Source of the DNA: Dasyornis broadbenti
Taxonomy: Eukaryota > Chordata > Aves > Passeriformes > Dasyornithidae
Direction: 5' to 3'
Assembly (NCBI GenBank): GCA_013397935.1
Contig: VZRN01000634.1
Span: 2,691,371 to 2,755,370, forward strand
DNA length: 64,000 nt
The notes beneath the pieces were generated by a model. The model did no database searches and was not told the origin of the DNA. It saw nothing but the letters and a program-made list of their open reading frames with translations. The position numbers and the translations under genes are program-made. Below, piece after piece: positions 52,001 to 64,000 of this stretch (position 1 is its first letter; each line of letters begins with the position of its first letter).

Positions 52001-54767
52001 TTACATCTTCATTCAAAATTAGCTTTTTTCCAAAGCAACAAGTCTTACACACAGCACCAAGAGGTAGTGACTGCCATACCCAGGTTTCCATGACAGAAAT
52101 GGCAGAGTTTAAAACAAAAGGTGTAGCAGATGGGACATTTCCTTAGTCTCTGACCACAAGTGATGAAGCAAGAGAACACTGGAAGAAGCAGGTCAGCTGC
52201 CCAGCTCTGAGGTCTTACTCCACAGGGTCCCACTCCTACTCAACTCCCTGCTGAGCCATCCACACCTGAGCATCCTGTTTAAGTTTGCTGCTCTTGTTTC
52301 AGAACACGATAAGCTTTTTCCACACCTTGAGCCAAATTCAGCCTTCCATAGTCATGGCTCAGCTGTTCCACTCCCCAGAACACACTCCCTGATCAAGTCT
52401 GGATCGCTTCTGCCCTGCATGAGCAGCTCCGAAGGATGGCAGAACCCTCTGGTAAGTGGCTCAGCCTGGCCAAGTTCTCTAGCAATTCTTTCTTTGCAAA
52501 AGACGTAAATGTCTCTTTCACAAGTGTCACTGAGAGTCCAGAAGTCCAAGTGTTTTATTCCCACAGGAAAGCAGCACATGTATCAGAAGAGTTGACTCTG
52601 CCAAGGGCCTCTCAGGTTGTCCTCTGGTATTTCAGATCCCCATGTCTGGAATAACAGACAGAGCTCATGCACATCTGCTGTGTTTATGCCAAGCTTTTTT
52701 AAATCCCCTACCCTACACCTCTGTGTTTCTTCAGAATGGTTAATCCCATTTCACACACGTCTATGCAGATGAATATTTCGACTTATCTGCAATAAGTATA
52801 CACACACAAACAAGCAGAAATACATGTGTGCAGGTTTTTTTTTCAAGAAATTTCTACTCTTGGTTATTTACAATGATATCCCTATTCAATTGGGAGGAAG
52901 TAAGAATTAAGCATTTAAAAAAAAACCCAACAAGCCAACAATTAACAGTCATTTAAATGGCAAAATAGCCACTAATGCATAATTACCTCACACCAGTTAG
53001 ACCTGTAGAAGGTTTTGGCTGGGCTTTTCTTTATAAATTTGCCTCAAGTAGACAAAAGACAGAAAGGCAAAGAGAACCGGTATGACAAAGCCAAAGGAGA
53101 GCATGGGCCAGCTTTAGCACACACAGATTCTTTCTGAAGACCAGAAAACAGAGATGGAAACACCAACACTACATAACTTATTTTTTTCTAACTTAGAGTG
53201 CTATGAAGTTAGTAGTAATACATTTGTTTATCAGTGCTGGAGGGAAAAAGCTGATGCAAGATGCTGCAAGGCACTGTTTGCTGTTCATCTGCCATTACCC
53301 AGTGCATGTGCAGCTCCAGCTGGGCCTTCAGTGAGACCTTCAGCTGGGAACTCATTTAATCCCACTGAAAGTGCTCTGCTTGAGACCCAGCCAGGGGATA
53401 AAAAACAAAATGTTATATAAGTTTAAAACACGTTAAGCAAGACTAATAATAATCATGGCAAAGAACATACACAAACATGTTGAAATACTTTAGAGACTTA
53501 ATTTAAAAAATTCTACCATCAGCACTTTTGTACTTCTGTAGTAAAAAGGAACCACAGATTATTTTTAAAATTATCATTTTACATCTATTCATTAATTTAG
53601 CTACTGAAGAGCCTCAGAAGTGGCTATGACTAATTTTTTGAAAATATATATGATTTTATTTAATGATATTGAAACCATTAAACCATTTCATTATGAGCTG
53701 AAATGTCCGGTTCATATGAAATTCCTTTCTTTAAATTATCAATGAATAATTTTAATAAAGAATTAACAGCAAAAACTGCCAGTCATAAATACAACGAGAA
53801 TGAAAATTAAAGGGAGATAAAAAGCAGTACATTGAATCACAGCATGGAGAAAGCAGACATTTAGGTGAACTTTAGCCTACCTTAGCCTGAGCCTTAATCC
53901 CCAATTTCTGCCAAGTCTGTACACACAATGAACAAAAACATCCTTATATTGTCATGGGAAATGAATGAGTAATTTCATCTTATTTCCATCTGGCAAGTGG
54001 CTTCCCAATTCCATTTACTAGTATTTGGCAGCAAAACTAAATACACAAAAGAAATTAACTGCTTTGTTATTCCCTCTACCTGAGAGAAAAACTATGGCTA
54101 GTACAAGAATATAGGAGAAAAACATTAAGTGTACATACAGTTGCAAGGGATGTAAACTACACACACAAGAGTAGACTTGAACAGTTGAAAGTAATAGTAA
54201 TACTGAATTTAACCCCACCAAAGAACCCCTGAGGTGATATGACTTGGTAGAAAAATGAAATAAGGAGCTACGAATGCCACTGAAAGATCAGAAAGTAATC
54301 TGTAGCAGAAAAGTTCAGTAAATTACGTTGCAACACAATAAAACTTCTTGAAGTCTGGTTAAATTCATCATCTTGGAATGCTACTGATAATCCCCCTTTC
54401 TGTGTTATTTCTAGAGGCACTCAAAAATGGAAACAAAAGTTGAACAAAGGGGGAGAAGGAGGAAAGTCAAACATAAAGCAGTCTCAAAGTCGCAGTTGTT
54501 CTTTTCCCTCTGCACTACATCAACCCTGAGTGTGTCCCTTGGTGCGCCCACTGCATTCCCAGGCTGGAATGAGCCGGAGGCATGGCGAGGCAGGGACAGG
54601 GAGCACAGCTGGGGCACAGCCTGGGCCTCCTGCAGCCACTTGCAGGGTAGAGTACATGAACCATGTCCAAGCTCTTGTCGCAGCAAGCAGAACGAACTCT
54701 GACAGCTTTGTGTGCCCAAGCCAAACTACACGAATAACCTGCTGGTCATCAAGAAGTGCAAACATGT

Positions 54768-55060
54768 CCATAGATTCATGGAATTGTTAAGGTTGGAAAA
54801 GCCCTCTAAGCTCCTCAAGTCCAAGCAGCTGCCCAGCACCACCACCATGCTCAGCTCTAAACCATGTGCTAAGTGCCACAGCCACGTGATTTCTGAACAC
54901 TTCCACGATGCCCACTCCCCTGGGCAGTTTGTGTCAATACTTGACAACCTTTCCTGTGAGGAAATTTTTTCTAATACGAAATCCAAACCTCGCCTGGTGC
55001 AACACAAAGCCATTTCCTCTGGTGCTGTCACTTCTTTCCTGGGAGAAGCACAGCCCTGAC
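54768..55060 (-). repeat. CR1 LINE 3'-end fragment
   Basis: The plus strand reads 'tcatggaattgttaaggttg', 'accatgtgctaagtgccaca', 'gggcagtttgtgtcaatact' and 'aaccttt...gaggaaatttt'. This is a familiar CR1 3' region in reverse complement. It is about 290 bases, 5'-truncated. The minus-strand open frame over it (54726-55310) is a by-product of the repeat and not a gene. Confidence 0.85.
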
Positions 55061-58000
55061 GCTGGCAGCAAGGCAGAAAGCAACAGTGCAATCTAAACAG
55101 AGCAGTGAGCAAGGAGAATGTGTTCCCTATCCAGTCCTGCGTGCAGTGAAACCAGAGAATATCCAATGGATCCCAGGAGAGACTCTGGGAGATGCCACAG
55201 TTCACACAGCTGAAGCCACAGACTCTTGTGGACCACTGCAGCTCTCCCACAGAACACGTGTGCCACGCAATTCGTGAGCTGCATGACGTGAGATGGAAGT
55301 GCTCTGGCATCCAAATTCAATTTCTAGCCTTCACTCTGTCATTTGGGCTCTAATGTTGACAAGTAGCAAACAGTTTCCCCAAATATCCAGAGAAATGCAA
55401 GAGCATCAGCAGATGCCAGCCACGCCTCTTGTCAATTCAGGCAGCAGCTGTGGGATCTCATGTTTATTCCCAATGCCACCTGGCATTTTTCAGTTCACCT
55501 AAAATCACTCAGTTACCAATTCCTGAAGCAAAATTAATTAAGCACTCCTGCTGTCACTCTGTCCTTTCTGCAATCAGAAGAGCTGAATACCTGGTACAGC
55601 AATAAAAAAAGAATTATTACGAAGCAAGCAATTGATCTAAAAGTGAATCTTACACTGAGCTCTTAAGACAAAAAAATAAAACTAACAGGGAGGAAAAAAG
55701 ATGGAACCTCTTGCAATCTTGTATGTTTTTTGCCTAATTAATGTAATCAAGCTGAAGGAAGTGGCATCAACCCAACAAATTATCTCTGTGGAAGAATAAA
55801 AAAGATCGTAACTTAGTTTTACAAATTAGTTTTGCAAAAAAAATTAACAGGGGAGCTATATTCCTATTAATTGTTCTTATAATTGTTATTTGACCACCAC
55901 ATTTAATGACTACTATTAATTTCAGATGAAATATTTCTTATTCTGTTCGAATTGCTCTAAAATGGCTGTAAATAGTCTAATTGTCAATCTATAGCAGGAA
56001 CTTGTGCAGCAAAGTTCTACAGTTAAAGTGGGCTTAATTACCCACTCTATTGCAGGGGCTTTCAGCTTTCTATCACAGCATCAAGGAGATGCCTGGGCTA
56101 CAAATGCCCTTATTAAAAAAAAAACACCATAAAAACCACAACAAACCAACAACCAAAACAACTCTTCCCCATGCACACACAAAAAAATCCCAAATACACC
56201 CACACCCGATTTCACAACTGATCTGCCCTCCTCTATTTACTGGGGAAGATGATGCCTTTGCTGTAAGACAGTAAGCAAATATTAACAATTCATGGCACAC
56301 AAATGGTCACAGAAATACAGATGAACATTAGAAATCAAACAACAGCAGGCAAACAAGGATTAAACCGAAAATATCCTCCATGGGCCTAATTTACTGTGTT
56401 GTAGATGTGCGGTAAGAAGCTAGAATAAAACCCAGTGGCCTTTTCCATGACCTCTTCTCTCCCATTTTCTCCACGAATACTGATATGGAAGAAAGCCGCA
56501 GGACTGTGCACCCCGTTTGTCCCTTTGGCGCTGTTTGAACACCTGGAAGCTTTCCCATGGAGGTGCTGATCCTTGGGGCTTTGGGGGGCTCTGAGCTCTG
56601 CACAGGCCCAGTATCAGTGCTTGACTAACGACTAAGGAGATCAGTCCCTGCATTTTAGAACTAACAGAGGAAATTCTGACGTGGGTGAGAGAAGACATTT
56701 GCCTATGAAAATAAAATGTTGCCTGTAATAGCATTTCTAATTTAAACAGTCACATGTCTCAGTTATATTTTTTCCTCTGACATCAGGCCACCATCACCAT
56801 CAAACTGTGAGACAGGACAGCTATAATTATTTTCCAGATTATAACTGATATGTTTCTTAGCCATGCCATTTGCAAAAGTTAAAAAAAAGTATCAAGACTC
56901 AGGAGAAAAAAAAAATCAAACTAAAAGTCATTAAACTGCTGTCACATTTTACCAAGATTCTAACCAATTTGTTTTCCATTATTACTGTGAGAAGTATAAT
57001 AAACAGATACTTTTAAAATTAATAGTTCACCTACTGTTCCCCTTGATTAAACCCATAAAAGGCTCACCTTCACAAACAAACACACCTATGGGAATCACAT
57101 TTTCCAAAGGCACTTTCCAAATTATGAACCAAAAAAAAAAAAATCCCAAGATCCGAAAAATCCTTTTACACAGTCAAGTTAATTAGATATTTGTGTTTAA
57201 TGGAACAGACTAATGTAGCAATGAGTTAGTAGAAATGAAGTGATAAATTGATTTCTTCCATCACTGTGATATTTGACATTTAACAATCCTGACTAAATAT
57301 TTAAACACTAAGTAAAATACACATCTCCAAACAGACATTTTAGTATTCTCTTCGCCAAGGCTTTAAATAAACATGCATGCAAAACTCTAACTTAAAAATA
57401 TCTAATTCCCAAATCCCTCAATTTTTGAGTGTAATGTGGCACATTCTGGTTATATACTCTGCCCCACAATGAAATATACAATGTTACATTTCCATTGACC
57501 TGGTACACAAGAAATTCGATTTTATGTTTAGTAAAAAGAATTCTATTCTCCTATTAATTTAGAGTAAAAAATATTGGTGATTAGCTGGTATTTTTTGTTA
57601 TATTAAACCAGGAGAACTCAAAAAGAGGCTTTCATAGGCATCAGGTCCAAAGCAGAACTTAACAGGGTAAAAGGATCATACTAAAAATAATTAGGAAATG
57701 ATCTGTCTAAATAGATTCTATTAATTTCAATAGTAAAAGTAAGTGCCCCGTGGGGTTGACTGGTAATCACAGCTTTGATAGCTGATCAATACAAATAAGG
57801 ATAAAAGGATAAAATGTCGGGAAATTAGCGCTCCATAAACAAATGTTTAAAACTATGGCTCTGTGGTGGATGGTATCAAGTAAATCTAATTAGTTGTATG
57901 TAATCTATACTAAGCAGCCCTTTTAACCTAATCATAGGTCAACACAAAAGTTTGAGCTCCCTGTCAGTGACAAGGCTACTGCAGCCTTTGGAGCAGAATT

Positions 58001-60734
58001 CCTTGGTTTTAGGCAGACACAGCAGAGGGCAGTGGCTTGTTTGGAACAGCCCACGCTGTCACAGGGAAGATGCATTGCCCATTCTCCCCATCATTCTGAC
58101 TAATGATCACTTTAAGGTCATCCCAATAGTTTCAATATCCTGGGACACTGAAACGTTTCTTGCATACTAATGTAACCCTGAAAAAAAAAAAAGCAGCAAT
58201 GGAGGCATTTGCTCACAACCAAATCTGTGAGGTTCCGCTCAGTAAATGGGGGAGATCCACTGATATTTATTAGGTGATGGCCAGCACGGATGTTTTACTG
58301 TTTCTTCTCTGGATCATGCACAATTTTGGTCTGCCCCCTGGGCAGTCTTTGCAAACACAGAAATAAATATAAATTAGATATTAATGAAACTCTCAATGGG
58401 AGAAAAAGGAGGCAACAAATCATGAAGACCAGAAGCAGCAGAATTAAAACTCTGGAAAACCACACATCTGTTTGAAATACAGAAGTGAAATGGCAAAGGT
58501 TACAAATGCTGGAAGAGCATGAGTTCACTGAAGGTCAAACACAATGAAGACTTTCCTATGTGTAAAGATGTGACCTCTGGCTTAGAAAAAACAGCTGCTG
58601 GCAGCTGAGAAGTATCACTGTTTAATTGATTCTACGTACATCAAGCAGCAGACATTTAATATACATTAACATGTATTAACTCTTTTGACTGAGCATCTGT
58701 TCTCAGTCGCCTGCTGAAGACAAAATACAGGGCTCAACCAGCCTGAAGTCAGCCCTGGATGGCTGTGTGTGTTATTACTCCCCTAGAACAGATTTGCCTT
58801 GAAAAAAGCTTTCTTGGGGTCCAAGTATCCCAGAGTGTTCTGAAAACACCCAGGTGCTCACAGAACACGTGGGCAATGATTATCTGCCTCCGAGACATAC
58901 AAGATAAATTACTTCCACATTACAGGATTAGTCTTAGGGGACCTGCAGAGTACTAAATTAAGCTGCTTGCATTGTAGCAGACTAAAAATAGTGCAGAAAC
59001 ACACAGCTACCAGTCTCTCACCTTCAGCAGCATCGCCGGGTTCCCCTGTTCACCTCAGCACATTCTGGGCACATGCACACACAGAATCCAGCATACATTC
59101 TAAATTGAGCAGCTGTACCCTATGCTCTGCTTACCTTTTATTTTACCAACATAAGCAAAATTTGGCTAAAGTGATTCATTAAGAAGTCAGTGTGTCTGTG
59201 CTAATGATCCAAGTCTTAAAACAACAAAAAAACTCAAAGAAAATCTTGAAACTTCTTCCACATGTACTTCCATTCAGAATATGCAACTTAATGATAATTC
59301 CACACTGACTTTCACCATGTGGGCCTTTTGCCTTTAAGCCACTGCCTCTTCACAGTGGGAAATTATTCTGTAGCAGTATTCTGAAATAATTACATTCCCA
59401 CCTTACAGAACAGAGTAAGGCATCTGAAAGTTTCGGAGACATGTCAGTTCCTCACGCTGCACAGGACAACAATCACAATATACGGAGTTGCATTTTCAGC
59501 TTACACACTTTTGAGATGATTAATAAGTAATTCAAAAGCTGATCCTTTTGTTATTATCTGTACTAATGCCTATGTACCTAGTGTTTTCAATTTCTCAATG
59601 AATTCAGACACTTAATAGCATGATTGCTAACTTTTAATCCTTTAGATAGCTTTTTAATGTCTCTTTCTTCAAAGAACCTTTATTCATGTAGCTAATGGAA
59701 CTATCCTCCCTCTATGTATAGATGGCAGAAATTCTTGCAGCAGCAGATATTCTTTCCAAAGCATCCTATAACAGCACTGCAGTTGAAGCAACTATCACTC
59801 AAGAGAAAGGTTCCATGTCAAGAGCACATGACATATTTTTGGGGTTTTTTTTTTGTCAGCAATAAGAAAAGGAAAAACAGTTTTGCACATAAAACATAAA
59901 ACCCATGGAGAGGGCACCATTTTTTTGCAAATACAAATCACTGCAGGTCAGCACAGTGAGCAACTGGAACTAGGCCATGAATCAGACACGTTTTGTCAGT
60001 TTACACTTTTGCAGAAAAAATATCCACATACTATTTCTTTGATAGAAAGTAGATTCAGGAAGAAGTGTACAATGTGCTGACCGTGGTTCTGGTGAAAGAT
60101 GCAGGGACAACTCTTCAATACAGACTTGAGAGAACAAGTAAGACCATAAATTTTGCTTATAACTACATCTTTGTTTACAGTGGGGTTTTATTTATTTAAG
60201 AGAATACATTGTTATTCCTAGAAGTCTGCTGCAAGTTTTCAGGAGAGTGAAATATTGGTGCATAGTCTATTGAATAGTCAGCACCAACTGTCCTGGTAAG
60301 TAGCTGATTTGTTCTCCATCCTTTCCTCCAGACTTGTTTATTCTTCCCTTACTTTACTTGGGTCACAAATTCCCAGTGTTCAGCCGAAGAACCTGCACTG
60401 TAACACTCAGCTTTCCAGCAATAACCACACATGGATTTTCCTTTACCAGCACTGAGGAAGTGCCAAAAAACGTATCTGCAGCTACAAACACATCGGAAGG
60501 CAAAAGGAATTGTTTTAAAGCCATTCTGCACAGAACTACTGAACACAGAGCTAGAACTGACAACCAGTTGACCTCTAATTCATCGCTGGAGTATTTTTCA
60601 TGTGTAAGAATTTACATCTGTCTCTGTACATAAGAGAAGCCACACTTCAGGAAATTTGCCACAATGATAAACTTAGCAGTTCATTGAACAAAGGGTTACT
60701 GTCAAATCCATAGAATGATTTACTCATAAAAGCA

Positions 60735-60862
60735 CCAAATGGTTTGGGTTAGAAGGGACCTTAGAGATCATCTTGTTCCAACCCCTGCCATGGGCAGGGA
60801 CACCTTCCCCTAGACCAGGCTGCTCAGAGCTCCATCCAGCCTGGCCTTGAATACTTCATGTT
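60735..60862 (-). repeat. CR1 LINE 3'-end fragment
   Basis: The plus strand reads 'aaatggtttgggttagaagg', 'gaccttagagatcatcttgt', 'tgccatgggcagggacacct' and 'ccatccagcctggccttgaa'. This is the commonest avian CR1 3' end in reverse complement, about 130 bases, truncated. Confidence 0.9.
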
Positions 60863-61589
60863 GAGAGTAACTAGCTTCATATTAAACAGATTTTTATAAC
60901 AGCTAACCTAAATTCCCATAAAAAAATGCAGTTGAATACTTGAAGAAGAGCATATTTTCCAGGTTATTCTTTCTGTTTTGACATTAGAGAAAGCATTCTT
61001 CTCAGTCTAATCTCTTTATTTATTCATACAGAAGGGGGTTAATTCCAGGAATATAAGATTTCTATTTGTTTAAAAACAAACAAAACCCATTTCTTTTTTC
61101 AGTTCAACACAGATTCTTTTTTTCAATTCAACTTCTGAATTTCTTTTTCATCAAATTCACAGAAAAAATACTCTCTGTAAGAGCATTATAGATCAAGACT
61201 ACTTCATGAATGTATTCATATTTCATGCTAATTAGTCTTTGTACACAATCCCTTTCGCTGGTGTGCCGAGTACATGTGTCTCTGTCCTCAGCTCCTCGTT
61301 AAATGTGCTGGGCTTTATTTGAGCACTGCATCACCAGGACTCAGACAGCTCGGAATACAAAACTACCTTTCTTCCCCTGCTGTATTTTATCAAGCTGATA
61401 CACACCAAAGCTCCAGCTCCCTCAGAAAAACAAGGCATGGAGGAGGTACTGAAGGTACTAAGTACTGCCAGAGCTATCACACAGTAGGCTGGAATTCCAG
61501 ACTTCTGGAATACGTGGGGAACGAACACTTGTCTGTGTCACAAGCAGTGATTCTTACACTTCTCTAATGGGAACCTCCAAAGCATCAAG

Positions 61590-61640
61590 TGTAGGAAAAA
61601 ACCCAATGCACCAATTTCCTTTGTAGGAAAAACCCAATGC
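61590..61640 (+). repeat. Local direct repeat, two ~20-base copies 32 bases apart
   Basis: Copy one is tgtaggaaaaaacccaatgc (61590-61609). Copy two is the same with one A fewer (61622-61640). This looks like a small tandem duplication of a 32-base unit. Confidence 0.7.
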
Positions 61641-64000
61641 TTTTGAGAGTTCACCTTCCTTTGGCTTTTTTTTTTAATAGCCACAAGAGCTCTTCCAGCT
61701 TTCTTCTTCAAGATTTTCAGACTGTGAGAGCTCAGGTATAACAAATTAATACACGAATTCTGTAAGTACCCACCTAAAATATAAAACATTGTAACTAAGA
61801 CAGCTCAGTCACAACATTGTTATAAATACATAGAAGAGCCCTTTTAAGACAATACATGTCAGTCCTCACTCCAATTCTATTTAGATTCTCTTTAAATGCT
61901 CCTGCTGAAGCTTTTTGACAAAATTACTAATTGAAACTTGCAGAAAATCTGAGCAGCAGGGACTTTGTTACTAATATTTTTAAGCAATTTTTCAGTTCCA
62001 GAGATTTCTTAACCAAAAGTTGGCATTGCAGCAGGCATACACTCACACGGGACAGTCTCTGCAACCTCAGTTTGCCACGTGGCACTAAAAAGGCAGGTGA
62101 TAATCAGTTTGTATCTGATTATCTACTCCACTCACTAAGTAACCAGCAGGATTTCTTATTTCAAATCCTTGCTCCTCAAGTCTCCAGCAGGGAAGACTAA
62201 CCTGTCCCAGTGATGTTCCAAAAGGGTTAAGCACTGCCAATTAAACTAAAACTGAAGGAATGACTTCCACATTAGAGCATTTGACCTGGATTCAGAACAG
62301 ATAGAATGCTGATTCTGGAAATGAAATCCATTTCTATAGAAATTGTGTGGAATTCATTATGCTATACCTCCAAGCAATCCATGAATAATGACAGCAGCTT
62401 TCAAATAGCCCAGACCTCAAATTATTTCCCACCTGTCTCTTAATCTGAATATAATTTAATTCGCATACAGACTCTTTGTATTTGATTTTCTGAAGGTGCA
62501 ATTATTGCAGTTTTTTATGTAATGCTGACTAAGATAATGTTCAAACTTCTCATTCTGAACCTTCTGATGGAACAACAGTGCTCTGAAAAAATACTAACTC
62601 TTTTAAGAACTTTAAAAATGTACACAAAATGTATCAAAAGACAAAGACATACATATATAAATCTATGCTAGGTGGTAATAATTTCAGGCAGCAATTTATT
62701 TAAACCATACAAAGCTTTTTTTCACCTCTGAGTTTGACAGTTTACCTATTGGATAAATCCAGCAGAAAAGAAAAGAGTGAAAAATAGCAAACTAATAACT
62801 CACTCCTTCTCCTTTATGGTACTTGAATTTATTCTGTTGTTGAAAAACAACAATTTCAAATATAGTCAAAGACGAAAACAAACCAATCTGCTGCACTTCT
62901 GTGTGAAACAGATATGAAGACTGATGACCTAAGTGTGCAATCCAAGTAAATGAAATTCCTCTGCCACACAAGCACTGGGTGACCCTACACTGCAAAGCTG
63001 GATCTTCGTCTGGTCTGGATTCCCACACTTCTGCAAAAGAGAGGGTGAGGAGGGAAAGGAAACAAACACACACAGCCTGAATCATCAGCAGACCAAGGGA
63101 GCCACCTGCAGTTTGCAATCCAGAAGCAAGCACATGAGTTCCGAGGCTTTTCTTTCTGTGTTGATAAAGCAGTGTAGGCAGCTGAACTAGTGCAACACAT
63201 CTGTGCTTAACACCAGAGATTTGTGTTTAACTGAGTCTTGCTGCCTCACACCTACAAACACAGCTGTGTGAAAGGAATTTTGGCCAAAGCTGAAATCATT
63301 TAAAGTTTGCAAATGTTGAAGTTCTCTGATGAATTAGACCTAGGCTTCTCCGCACAGCAAATTCAAAGCCATTTTTTAGAAGTACTAATTGCTGCTCCTC
63401 ATATTTACAAGTACCAAATGCAAATGAACACAAACAATTTCCCTTCAAGTTCACTGGTGCACTGACCTATTATAGACATTATATTCATTTTACATATAAA
63501 AGTCAAAACCTGAACATTTTGTTCTTGGTTTGTTCAATTATAGCTTACATGGAAGTTTGTATTTTCCCTTGTGCCTTCCCACTCAAATTCCCATAATGTG
63601 AAAAAAATACAACTTAGCTGTGAAGACCTTACTTCAGTTTTGAAGACATATGAAAATGATTGCCGAAGTGTATTTTAAAAGTCTAATTGTAAAGCAACAG
63701 AACCCTGATCGAGAAGTTTTCCCTTGAGGCAAGTTGGATGGATAATGAATTCTGTATTGGAACAATCCCAGTAGTTACAGACTATTATGTACTAATTACT
63801 ACCTTTACAGATCTACTGTACACATAATTAATTTCTTCAGAGCACTACTATCATTCTTGACTGGCAAAATACACAACCTAAATTACAAGAGCCAGAAATT
63901 AACATGATCCTTTAGGGAGAAGGCATTAACTTGCTTTGCAGTGTTTTGCAATTAGACAATCAATCAAACAGTGAGAAGTGATTTTGATAGCAGCAGGCCC

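Larger units (their letters stand above)
49035..64000 (-). other. DIAPH2: DIAPH2 intron upstream of exon A (partial, at least 14,966 bases)
   Basis: The stretch above exon A should be the intron that follows the first FH2 exon. I read it for the lasso exon (NWSKIEP / ENCFWLKVKE-like) and found nothing, so the intron probably runs past base 64000. It holds CR1 fragments at 54768-55060 and 60735-60862, a GC-richer block at about 54490-54760 next to the first of them, and a near-perfect 20-base direct repeat at 61590-61640. No other gene was recognised. A small or poorly conserved exon could be missed by eye. Confidence 0.65.

Noticed and set aside
54726..55310. 194-codon minus-strand open frame
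   Set aside because: About half of it is the CR1 3'-end fragment at 54768-55060, so the frame is a by-product of the repeat and its GC-richer flank.
49035..64000. Preceding DIAPH2 exon (first FH2 exon) or FH1 proline-rich exon
   Set aside because: I searched by eye for codons of NWSKIEP- and ENCFWLKV-like motifs and for proline-rich minus-strand runs. None was found, so none is annotated.

Overview
This window reads as vertebrate, most likely avian, nuclear DNA. It is AT-rich and almost entirely intronic. Interspersed repeats are sparse, and the only ones I recognise are short 3'-end fragments of CR1 LINEs, including one that ends in the typical ATTCTATG-like tail. Sparse, 3'-truncated CR1s with no Alu, L1 or B elements fit a bird, although turtles and crocodilians also carry CR1. 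Nothing looks bacterial, viral or plasmid-derived.

The window holds the middle of one large gene on the minus strand, a diaphanous-related formin, best matched to DIAPH2. Seven consecutive internal coding exons can be placed to the base. In transcript order they are 49034-48933, 47527-47433, 43309-43208, 38435-38196, 31348-31219, 20099-19975 and 1243-1079. All junctions keep phase, and together the exons encode 319 uninterrupted residues. These cover most of the actin-nucleating FH2 domain, from before the 'IKELRVLDGKSAQNLS' region, through the 'GNYMNSGSRN' signature, to 'FFGDLSNFRTLFL'. The GTPase-binding/DID, dimerisation and FH1 exons, plus the first FH2 exon, should lie beyond base 64000. 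The last FH2 and DAD exons should lie before base 1.

The most notable observation is the 18.7-kb intron between the last two exons (19974 down to 1244). It is a textbook U12-type AT-AC intron. It begins ATATCCTTT, has TTCCTTAAC just upstream of the 3' end, and ends in AC. Only the AT-AC boundaries restore the reading frame. The other five complete introns are ordinary GT-AG introns of 1.4 to 11.1 kb.

The introns carry five CR1 fragments, a few short simple repeats, and some GC/CpG-richer pockets of unknown meaning. The many open frames outside the seven exons look like chance frames. No second gene, RNA gene or promoter could be supported.
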